Below, piece by piece: positions 52,014-58,825 of a stretch of 64,000 nucleotides of DNA. The position numbers and the translations under genes were made by a program. The notes under the pieces were generated by a model. It did not search any database. It saw nothing but the letters and a program-made list of their open reading frames with translations, and had not been told where the DNA came from. The DNA lies in assembly GCF_031179285.1 (NCBI RefSeq), contig NZ_JAPSHY010000005.1, positions 1 through 64,000 on the forward strand, given 5' to 3'. How positions within the stretch are numbered: position 1 is the stretch's first letter; each line of letters begins with the position of its first letter. This DNA comes from Microbacterium sp. Lineage in GTDB: Bacteria > Actinomycetota > Actinomycetes > Actinomycetales > Microbacteriaceae.

Positions 52014-52925
52014 ATGACCGCGATGCACGAAGCGGTGCCGTCGTGCGAGCGAGGTGAATCGGTGAACGGTGAACTCAGCGAAGACGAGAACGCGCTGCTC
52101 ACGCGCCTCGCGCGCTCGCACGGGCTGTGGGCTCCGGGCGCCGAAGCGGTCGTGTTGACGAGAGGGCCGGAGAACACGACGTTCTCCGTCGGCGACATCA
52201 TCGTGCGGCACAGCGATCGCACCCGCGAACAGGCGCGAGAGGTCGCGCTGCTTGGCGCTCTGGCCGGCGCCATGAGCGTCCCGATCCCGACGCCCCTCGT
52301 CCACGACCTGAACGAGGGAATCTTCGCCTATCGTCGTCTTTCCGGCACGCCGCTGCTCCTCTGCGACGAGCGGGGCTCGGCGCCTGTCGAAGCGGGGCTC
52401 ATCGAAGTGCTGCGGGCGCTCCGCGCCGCGGAGCCCGCGAGCCGCCTTCCCGTCGACGTCTTCTCGAACGAGAAGATGCGACAGGACGCCGTGCGACACT
52501 TCGATGAGATCCGCTGGCACCTGACCGTGGAGCAGGCCGCGGGCGTCGCCGGCTTCCTCGCGGCGAATCCGCCGGCCGACCGGGAGGACATCGTGGCTCA
52601 GCACAACGACCTCGGCGCCGAGCACATCCTGGTCGACGACACCGGAAACCTCGCGGGCATCATCGACTGGACCGATGCGGCGCGCACCGACCCCGCCCGT
52701 GACATCGGATCGATCTACCGCGACCTCGGTCCTGATGTGGCCTTCCACGTGAGCGAAGCACTCGATCAGCCGGTCACCGCCGACGAATCCGCGCGCATCC
52801 GCTTCTTCGCGCGCTGCCGATGGATCGAGGACGTCGCGTACGCCGTCGCCGAACCGGTGACGCGGGCAGCGTATCTGCGCAACGCCGGACAGAGCTTCGA
52901 ACACACTTTCCGGAGGTCCGGTTGA
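52014..52925 (+). CDS. aminoglycoside phosphotransferase-like (APH) family protein
   Basis: The 303-residue protein has the APH kinase layout: a catalytic loop HNDLGAEHILVD (the Gly of the usual H-G-D-L is Asn) and the metal-binding GIIDWTDAARTDPARDIGSIYRDL. An N-terminal nucleotide-binding lobe (VVLTRGPENTTFSVGDIIVRHSDR, QAREVALLGALAG) precedes it. The family phosphorylates antibiotics, homoserine, choline and others; resistance is not implied. The ATG at 52014 has GGAGG; its end overlaps the next gene by 4 bp. Confidence 0.75.
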   Translation: MTAMHEAVPSCERGESVNGELSEDENALLTRLARSHGLWAPGAEAVVLTRGPENTTFSVGDIIVRHSDRTREQAREVALLGALAGAMSVPIPTPLVHDLNEGIFAYRRLSGTPLLLCDERGSAPVEAGLIEVLRALRAAEPASRLPVDVFSNEKMRQDAVRHFDEIRWHLTVEQAAGVAGFLAANPPADREDIVAQHNDLGAEHILVDDTGNLAGIIDWTDAARTDPARDIGSIYRDLGPDVAFHVSEALDQPVTADESARIRFFARCRWIEDVAYAVAEPVTRAAYLRNAGQSFEHTFRRSG

Positions 52926-54031
52926 GCACGGCAGCGCCGGCCCGACGTCCGGCTCGCCCGACGCGACCGCGGCGATTCGTCAACGCCGTCGCGGGCTTGG
53001 TGGCGTGCACGAGTGCGATCCTCGGCTGCACGGCAGAGCCCGAGCCGACGGAGAGTGGATCCGCGTCGAGTGCATTCCTCGCTCTCGCGGGCGAGGCGGG
53101 CTCGACGTGCGTGGCGATCTCGGCCGCCGGGAGCACGATCGTCGAGCAGTCGACGAACGAGGACGCGGCTGTGAGAGCATTCTCGATCACGAAGTCCGTC
53201 ACCTCGCTCCTCATCGGAATAGCTCAGGACGACGGCTCACTCCGGATCGAGGATGCCGTCGCCGATTTCGTGCCGTCGTGGCGGGACACCGCGTCATCGG
53301 CGGTCACGATCGAGGACCTGCTGGCGAACACCTCCGGACGCGAGTGGGACAGCCGCACCGACTATCGCGAGATGGCGCTCGAGGCGCAGGACAAGACCGC
53401 ATTCGCCATCGCGCTCGGTCAGGAGAGCCGGCCCGACACCGAGTGGGTCTACAACAACTCCGCCATCCAGGTTCTCGAGGCGGTCCTGGAAGCGGCGACT
53501 GGCCGGCCGGTGGCGGAATTCGCGCGGACGCGGATGTTCGAACCCCTCGGCATGGACAGCAGTCGTATCGAGGCGGATGCCGCGGGCAATGCCAATCTCT
53601 TCGCAGGCCTGTGGACGACATGCGCAGACCTGGTGCGGCTCGGCGACCTCGTGCTTTCGGGTGGTCTCGCCTCGAGCGGCACCCGCGTGGTGTCCGCCGA
53701 GTACATCGAGCAGGCGACCGGCGGCCCGAGCACCGACTTGAACGCCGCCTACGGTCTGCTCTGGTGGCTCAACCGCGACGGCACTGCCGTCACCCCCGAA
53801 GTCGCCACCTCCGGACGGGGCGGCGTGGTGGACGCTCCCCTCGTGCCCGTGGCCTCCGCCGACACGATCTGGGCGCTGGGTTTGAACGATCAGGTCCTCG
53901 CGATCCTGCCCTCGGAGCAGGCCGTCGCCGTCCGGCTGGGCGGGCGACCGGCGAAGGATTCCGGGTTCTCGCTGCGCTCGTTCACGGCCGGTGCGCTCTC
54001 GGTTCTCGAGCAATCCCGCCCGAATCCGTGA
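52922..54031 (+). CDS. serine hydrolase, beta-lactamase/DD-peptidase fold lipoprotein
   Basis: The 369-residue protein has a lipoprotein signal with AILGC, the S-x-x-K motif in AFSITKSVTSLL, a Y-x-N motif in WVYNNSAIQ, and a late segment TSGRGGVVDAPLVPVASADTIWALG in place of a clear K-T-G box. It belongs to the class C beta-lactamase-related family, acting outside the cell as an esterase or peptidase. The TTG start has GGAGG with 5-nt spacing and overlaps the preceding stop by 4 bp, so the pair is probably co-translated. Confidence 0.78.
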   Translation: MSTAAPARRPARPTRPRRFVNAVAGLVACTSAILGCTAEPEPTESGSASSAFLALAGEAGSTCVAISAAGSTIVEQSTNEDAAVRAFSITKSVTSLLIGIAQDDGSLRIEDAVADFVPSWRDTASSAVTIEDLLANTSGREWDSRTDYREMALEAQDKTAFAIALGQESRPDTEWVYNNSAIQVLEAVLEAATGRPVAEFARTRMFEPLGMDSSRIEADAAGNANLFAGLWTTCADLVRLGDLVLSGGLASSGTRVVSAEYIEQATGGPSTDLNAAYGLLWWLNRDGTAVTPEVATSGRGGVVDAPLVPVASADTIWALGLNDQVLAILPSEQAVAVRLGGRPAKDSGFSLRSFTAGALSVLEQSRPNP

Positions 54032-54034
54032 TCG

Positions 54035-54973
54035 TCAGGCGTCGCGCTCATCGGTGTCGTGCGTGAGGCGCCTCGTCATGATCTCGATCGCGACACGCAG
54101 TTCGTCAGCGTCCGAGGCGATGACGACGGCCGGTTGCACTCCCGCGCCGTCCCAATTGGTGCCGGTCCGCGGGTCGATGGGCGCGCCCGTCGGGATGTGG
54201 ACACGGAATCCCGATCTCTCGTCGAACGCGTCCGCGGGGTTGGCCGCTCCGACGCTCGGCCTCCCGACCACGGTCCCGCGTCCCGTGGTCTGCACCGCAT
54301 AGGCGAGACTTTCGGCCGCAGATGCCGTGCGCTCGTCGAGCAGGACGACGAGCGGGAGATCGCGCAGGCGTGGGAAGCGGCCGTCTGGCCGGGTCCACGC
54401 CTCGTGATCAGGACTGCCGGCACTCCTGAAGGTGACGATGTGCACGGGGTCGGGTGCGAGCAGAGGGGCGAGGATGTGCTCGACCATGGTCGGCCATCCG
54501 CCCGGGTTGCCTCTGACGTCGATGACGACGCCGTCGCACTCCTCCAGCTGGGCGAGGCACGCATCGGCGAGACGAGCGTGCACCGGCCGGCTCGCATCGT
54601 CGAATCGTCGAATCGTCAGGATGCCGGCAGCAGCCTCCCGACGGAAGGAGATCGCCGGCTCGCCGCCGGCGTCGGCGGTTCGACGACGCGGCGCGGCATG
54701 CCCCCATCGCACGGTGAAATGGCGGTCGTGTGATCGGAGCTCGGCGGTGAGTGTTCGCGCCAGCGCCGACGAGGCGATGCCTCCGGGACGGATCGGCCGC
54801 TCGCGCAGTTCGGCGGCCACCGCCGATGCGACCTCGGGGAAGACGCAGTGCTGCTCGATGAGGCGGGCGATGCCCTCCAGCGCGCGTCGCTGATCGGAGG
54901 CCGTCAGCCAGCGTTCGGGCACCGCCGCGCCATCGGGGTCTCCGTCGCGACGTGGTCGAGCAGTTCCGGTCAC
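54035..54973 (-). CDS. S41 family (C-terminal processing type) peptidase-like protein
   Basis: The 312-residue protein has an N-terminal helical segment and the S41 core: CDGVVIDVRGNPGGWPTMVEHILAPLL, then LPLVVLLDERTASAAESLAYAVQTTGRGTVVGRPSVG with the nucleophile Ser in TASAAE. No PDZ domain or signal peptide is seen, so it is the cytoplasmic retinol-binding-like variety. The GTG at 54973 has GAGGAAGG upstream; an earlier start has none. It converges on the serine hydrolase with 3 bp between. Confidence 0.78.
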   Translation of the reverse strand: MTGTARPRRDGDPDGAAVPERWLTASDQRRALEGIARLIEQHCVFPEVASAVAAELRERPIRPGGIASSALARTLTAELRSHDRHFTVRWGHAAPRRRTADAGGEPAISFRREAAAGILTIRRFDDASRPVHARLADACLAQLEECDGVVIDVRGNPGGWPTMVEHILAPLLAPDPVHIVTFRSAGSPDHEAWTRPDGRFPRLRDLPLVVLLDERTASAAESLAYAVQTTGRGTVVGRPSVGAANPADAFDERSGFRVHIPTGAPIDPRTGTNWDGAGVQPAVVIASDADELRVAIEIMTRRLTHDTDERDA

Positions 54974-55108
54974 GATGCGCCTTCCTCTCACGAACCGTTC
55001 GGGTTCACCCTAGAGCGGGCGGTGGGCGGCCGGCGTCGTCCGAATGCGACCTCGATGTCGCCCCAGGGCAGAAGCTCACGGTGCCGCGAGAAGCCTAGCC
55101 TCGGCACC

Positions 55109-55552
55109 ATGATGCACAACCCCGAACCCGTACACATCCCGGCCGAGAAGCGGCGCCCCCTGGGCCTGTCGGTTCTCTCCCTGATCGCCCTGGCAGCTCT
55201 CGGCCTCCCGCGTGTGATTCTGCACGACCTGCACATCATCGACGAGGCGCATCCCGCCTCGTGGATCCTCTCCCTCGGGCCGGTGGCCGTCTGGGTCGCT
55301 GTCGCCGTCGTGAAGAAGGTGCCGAATCCGTTCCTCACCGTCTTGACCATCGGCCTGATCTTCGCGGTCATGCTCTCGATCACCCACCAGCTGCTGTGGT
55401 CCTACGCATTCGCCGACTCCGAAACCGCTCAGTCGATCCCGCGGCTGGCGCAGCTGCCCGGCGGGCTGTTCGCCGGTCTCCTTCTCGGCGGCGTGGGCGG
55501 GTTGGTCGCCTGGGGAATCCGGGCGGTGATGAAGCAGAGAACGCGCGGCTGA
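55109..55552 (+). CDS. small four-helix membrane protein, unknown
   Basis: The 147-residue protein has four predicted helices: about residues 19-38, 51-69, 75-95 and 118-137. Between helices three and four is the polar segment LLWSYAFADSETAQSIPRL. I recognise no family. The ATG at 55109 is 7 nt after TAGCCT (55096-55101), so it is probably leaderless; a second ATG follows at once. A hairpin terminator lies after the stop. Confidence 0.65.
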   Translation: MMHNPEPVHIPAEKRRPLGLSVLSLIALAALGLPRVILHDLHIIDEAHPASWILSLGPVAVWVAVAVVKKVPNPFLTVLTIGLIFAVMLSITHQLLWSYAFADSETAQSIPRLAQLPGGLFAGLLLGGVGGLVAWGIRAVMKQRTRG

Positions 55553-55553
55553 C

Positions 55554-55578
55554 CGGGGCGGGCGGTCGTCCCGCCCCG
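55554..55578. terminator. bidirectional terminator before helR end
   Basis: CGGGGCGGG and CCCGCCCCG form a 9-bp perfect stem with a 7-nt loop, 1 nt after the membrane-protein stop and 13 nt from the stop of the convergent helicase-like gene. Confidence 0.65.
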
Positions 55579-55591
55579 CGACCGGGCGGCC

Positions 55592-57721
55592 TCACCGCAG
55601 GATGACGAGCTCCCTCGTGGTTCTCGTCATGGCGACGTATCGGTCCACCGCCCCGGTGAGGCCCTCCCCGAACTCGTCCGGCCGGATCAGGATCACGAGA
55701 TCGAACTCCAGGCCCTTCGACCCCTCTGGCGTCAGCGAGCGCACGCGTGCGGCGGGCACGAACGAGGCGTCTCCGATCACACAGGCGACACCATCCGGAT
55801 TCGCGTCGAGCCAGCTCCAGAGGACGCTCTCGAGATCGGCCACCGCTCCTGTGCGGACGGGGACACCGCTCTCGCGTACCGACGTCGGCACGTTCGCATC
55901 CGGAATCGCCTGGCGGATGACGGGCGCCGCCGCCTCCATCACCTCCGCCGGCGTGCGGTAGTTCACGCTGAGCCGGGCGATGGTGGGGTCGCTGATGCCG
56001 ACGCGGGCGAGACGCGCCTCCCAGCTCTCGGTGAAGCCGTGGCGGGCCTGCGCGCGATCGCCGACGATCGTGAAGCTCCGCGATGGGCATCGGGCGAGCA
56101 GCATCCGCCATTCGGCATCGGTGAGTTCCTGCGCCTCGTCGACGACGATGTGTCCGAACGGCCCCGCCAACTCGTCCGGCGAGACCACGGGAAGGGCATC
56201 GACTCCGTCGAGGACGTTCGTCGCATCCTGGCCCCGGAGGATCGACATGACCTTCATGTCGCTGTCGTCCGATTCGACCAGATGATCGATCACCTGCGAC
56301 ATCTGTTCCCGGCTCTGCGCCACGGCGGCCTGACGGCGATGCTCCTGCCGAACCGTCTCCGGGTCGCCGATGCGTCGTCGGGCCGCGTCCAGCAGGGGCA
56401 GGTCCGAGAGTGTCCAGGCCTGCGCATCGTCCCGCCGCAGGAGCGCGACCTCGTCGGAGGAGAGTTCGGGGGCACACTCTCTGAGGAAGTCGGGCGAGCT
56501 CCAGAGCCTCGCGACGACGGATGCCGGTACCAGCAGCGGCCACCCGCGGACGAACGCGCCGGTGAGTTCGTCGTCCTGCCGCAGCCACCGCCGGATCGAA
56601 TGCGGTGGCACATCCTCGTCGTCCACCTGGTCGATGAGGAACTCGAGCACCTCTTCCCACACCTCATCGCGCGCCTCGTTGTGGGACGACGCCGGATCCG
56701 CCGTCGTGAACAGTTCGTGCCATTCCTCGCGGCTGATCCACAGATCCGCCCACGGCGTCTCGATGCGCATCGCGTGCTGCGGAGGTCGCTCGAACGCCGA
56801 GGCCGCTGCAGCGAGCAGCGCACCGGGGTCGAGGGCGGCCTTCAGGGCCGCCACCCGGGGGTCAAATTCCTCGACGGCCGTGGCGCCCTCGGGAGTGAGG
56901 TCTCGCAGTGTCGTCAGGCGCACCGTGTCCTCGCCGAGGCTGGGCAGCACATCGTCAACATAGGAGAGATAGTGCGCGTTGGGTCCGACGAGCAGCATGC
57001 CGCCACCGCCCTGCGTGAGCCGGGGCTCCGCGTACAGCAGGTGCGCGGCGCGATGCAGCGCGACGACCGTCTTCCCGGTGCCGGGGCCGCCGTCGACGAC
57101 GAGCGCGCCCCGCGACGGAGTGCGGATGATCGCGTCCTGATCGGCCTGGATCGTCGCCAGCACGTCGCGCATCTTCGACGTCCGATGGCTTCCGAGACTC
57201 GCGATGAAGGCGGACTGATCATCGAGTGAGGCGCCGTCGAAACCGTCCGGCGTCAGGGCCTCGTCCCAGTAGTCGGTGATCCGGCCATCGGCCCAGCGGT
57301 ACCGCCGCCGAGAGATGATGCCACGAGGTTCTCGCATCGTCGCGGCGAAGTAGGGCTCGGCCGCGGGCGCACGCCAGTCGACGAGTAGTCTCGTTCCGTC
57401 CCCCGCCGCGAGGCCCGTGCGGCCGATGTAGATCGCCTCCCCGGAATCCGTGGTCATCCGGCCGAGACAGATGTCGATTCCGAACCGCTCGAGGACGCGC
57501 AGGCGCCCGCTGAGCCTGCGCACTTCGAGATCGCGGTCGACGGCAGCCGCGCCCGCGGCCGCGGTCTGGCGCCGCACCTCGGCCAGACGCGTCGCGGCGT
57601 CGTCGCGCTGATCCTGCAGGGTCTCGGCGATGCGCTGCAGATGCCGGCGGTCGGATTCGATGAGCGCGGGCGCGGTCTTCGCCCGCAGATCGTCGGGGAG
57701 GTGGAAGGGGTCGATGGGCAT
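55592..57721 (-). CDS. helR: HelD/HelR-type RNA polymerase-recycling motor ATPase
   Basis: The 709-residue protein is a UvrD-like superfamily 1 ATPase of the HelD group, which removes stalled RNA polymerase from DNA. HelR members in Actinobacteria also protect polymerase from rifamycins. Landmarks are the N-terminal coiled-coil (ALIESDRRHLQRIAETLQDQRDDAATRLAEVRRQ), Walker A DGGPGTGKTVVALHRAAHLLY (about 210), Walker B HIVVDEAQELTDAEW (about 523), SVNYRT and the terminal VAMTRTTRELVIL. It is shorter than classical UvrD and lacks a nuclease. A RAE-like motif lies upstream, supporting the HelR assignment. Confidence 0.82.
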   Translation of the reverse strand: MPIDPFHLPDDLRAKTAPALIESDRRHLQRIAETLQDQRDDAATRLAEVRRQTAAAGAAAVDRDLEVRRLSGRLRVLERFGIDICLGRMTTDSGEAIYIGRTGLAAGDGTRLLVDWRAPAAEPYFAATMREPRGIISRRRYRWADGRITDYWDEALTPDGFDGASLDDQSAFIASLGSHRTSKMRDVLATIQADQDAIIRTPSRGALVVDGGPGTGKTVVALHRAAHLLYAEPRLTQGGGGMLLVGPNAHYLSYVDDVLPSLGEDTVRLTTLRDLTPEGATAVEEFDPRVAALKAALDPGALLAAAASAFERPPQHAMRIETPWADLWISREEWHELFTTADPASSHNEARDEVWEEVLEFLIDQVDDEDVPPHSIRRWLRQDDELTGAFVRGWPLLVPASVVARLWSSPDFLRECAPELSSDEVALLRRDDAQAWTLSDLPLLDAARRRIGDPETVRQEHRRQAAVAQSREQMSQVIDHLVESDDSDMKVMSILRGQDATNVLDGVDALPVVSPDELAGPFGHIVVDEAQELTDAEWRMLLARCPSRSFTIVGDRAQARHGFTESWEARLARVGISDPTIARLSVNYRTPAEVMEAAAPVIRQAIPDANVPTSVRESGVPVRTGAVADLESVLWSWLDANPDGVACVIGDASFVPAARVRSLTPEGSKGLEFDLVILIRPDEFGEGLTGAVDRYVAMTRTTRELVILR

Positions 57722-57736
57722 GAATCTCCTTCGCGG

Positions 57737-57755
57737 CCGTGCGCAGATCGCACGG
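57737..57755 (-). other. hairpin in the helR 5' untranslated region
   Basis: CCGTGCG-CAGAT-CGCACGG has 7-bp arms and a 5-nt loop between the RAE-like motif and the ribosome site (GAAGGAG) of helR. On the minus strand it would be a short leader hairpin. No termination signal follows it. Confidence 0.4.
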
Positions 57756-57780
57756 CGAGGGTCGAGTCTGCCTCACAGCA

Positions 57781-57800
57781 GGGGCCTTGCCGCAAGCCCC
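57781..57800 (-). promoter_or_regulatory. rifamycin-associated-element-like inverted repeat
   Basis: On the helR strand the sequence is GGGGCTTGCGGCAAGGCCCC, an inverted repeat. As I recall, this is the consensus of the RAE found before rifamycin-inducible genes (rph, rox, helR) in Actinobacteria. It is 60 bp before the helR ATG, followed by a possible -10 CAGACT about 12 nt downstream. The match is from memory and not a search. Confidence 0.7.
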
Positions 57801-57811
57801 CACCCCGCCGG

Positions 57812-57913
57812 TATCCTGGAAATGCGCCGGTTGGCAACCCCCTCGGAGAAGCGGGGTGCCGGGCGCGATGCTGTCGTCCATGCCGCCGCCCATCGCGGCG
57901 CAGAAGGGACGAC
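57812..57913 (+). ncRNA. structured leader resembling a SAM-riboswitch core
   Basis: A -10 box TATCCT (57812-57817) is followed by GCGCC (57824-57828) pairing with GGCGC (57862-57866). Inside is GGC-A-ACCCC (33-41) pairing with GGGGT-GCC (53-60, offset 57800). The GGCAACC...GGTGCC strand pair is the hallmark of the SAM-I/SAM-IV clan P3. Further on, GTCGTCC (57873-57879) can pair with GGACGAC (57907-57913) next to the start codon, overlapping the purine-rich site, which could be a translational switch. P2 and P4 equivalents are not seen. Confidence 0.4.
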
Positions 57914-57917
57914 TCTC

Positions 57918-58406
57918 ATGACCGATACCACCGCTGTTCAGCGGCTCGCCGAGCTCATCAAGGGTTTCCGGTTTGCGATGTTCACCACCCGCAACGCGCA
58001 GGGCCGACTCGTCGCGCATCCCCTCACCGTTCAGGAGGCCGAGTTCGACGGAGACCTCTGGTTCCTCGTCTCCAAGAGCGCGACGTTCGTCCTCGACCTC
58101 GACGTCGACGACCGCGTGGGCATCTCGCTGAGCTCGAACGATGCGTGGGTGTCGCTGTCGGGCACGGCTGAGCTCGTCGGCGATCAGATGAAGGTGCGGG
58201 AGCTCTGGAATCCGGTGGTCGAGGCGTGGTTCCCCGACGGTCCGGATGACCCGAACGTCGGGCTGCTGAAGTTCACAGCACATTCGGCCGAGTACTGGGA
58301 CAGCCCGGGAGGAAGAATCGCGTCTCTCTTCAGCTTCGTCAAGTCCAAGATCACCGGGGAGCAGTACGACGCCGAGAACGTGACCGTCGAGCTCCCCGAC
58401 CGCTGA
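57918..58406 (+). CDS. pyridoxamine 5'-phosphate oxidase-fold (general stress) protein
   Basis: The 162-residue protein has the split-barrel flavin-binding pattern: LAELIKGFRFAMFTTRNAQGRLVAHPLTVQEAEFDGDLWFLVSKSATFVLDLDVDDRVGISLSSND. A later strand reads FTAHSAEYWDSPGGRIASLF. This matches the PNPOx-like general stress protein 26 group, which binds FMN or F420; the reaction is unknown. The weak GAAGGGAC site lies inside the leader hairpin. It is divergent from helR. Confidence 0.8.
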   Translation: MTDTTAVQRLAELIKGFRFAMFTTRNAQGRLVAHPLTVQEAEFDGDLWFLVSKSATFVLDLDVDDRVGISLSSNDAWVSLSGTAELVGDQMKVRELWNPVVEAWFPDGPDDPNVGLLKFTAHSAEYWDSPGGRIASLFSFVKSKITGEQYDAENVTVELPDR

Positions 58407-58534
58407 ACCCGGTGCGGCCGACATACGAACGGACGGGAATCGACTAGCACGCCGCCCGTCTGTCTGGCAATGACGTTTTCAGATCTTGTGTACCTGCCTA
58501 CTGTCGGTCTCGTCACCGAGTCAGGAGGTATCAG

Positions 58535-58825
58535 ATGTCCGTCACGCATATCCCCGCTGGCTCAGAGAGGCAGGACGCAGCCCTGCCCGCGCAGTCGATC
58601 TCCACGCCTGAGCCGACATACGAGCTGGTCGATTTCGACCGCTACGTCATCACCCACGACGGCCCGGTCGGGTATGTCGAAGTCGTCTCTCCCGTGTTCG
58701 TCTGCTACCTGGGTCACCCGTACGCCCACGCGGAGGAGATCGCTCAGGTCCACTCTTTCGAACAGGCGGTGCGGCTGGTCGGTGAACGAGCTGCGTCCTC
58801 GCAGCGGCATAAGCTCGCCACATGA
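58535..58825 (+). CDS. small protein translationally coupled to glgX, unknown
   Basis: The 96-residue protein has a core VDFDRYVITHDGPVGYVEVVSPVFVCYLGHPYAHAEEIAQVHSFEQAVRLVG, which looks folded (alternating strands and a helix). I recognise no family. GGAGG precedes the ATG. Its stop overlaps the glgX start (ATGA), so the two are probably co-translated, and it may belong to the trehalose pathway locus. Confidence 0.6.
   Translation: MSVTHIPAGSERQDAALPAQSISTPEPTYELVDFDRYVITHDGPVGYVEVVSPVFVCYLGHPYAHAEEIAQVHSFEQAVRLVGERAASSQRHKLAT

Noticed and set aside
52014..54031. Antibiotic resistance pair (APH plus beta-lactamase)
   Set aside because: Both folds are common in non-resistance enzymes. The APH catalytic loop deviates (H-N-D) and the hydrolase lacks a clear K-T-G box, so resistance is not supported.
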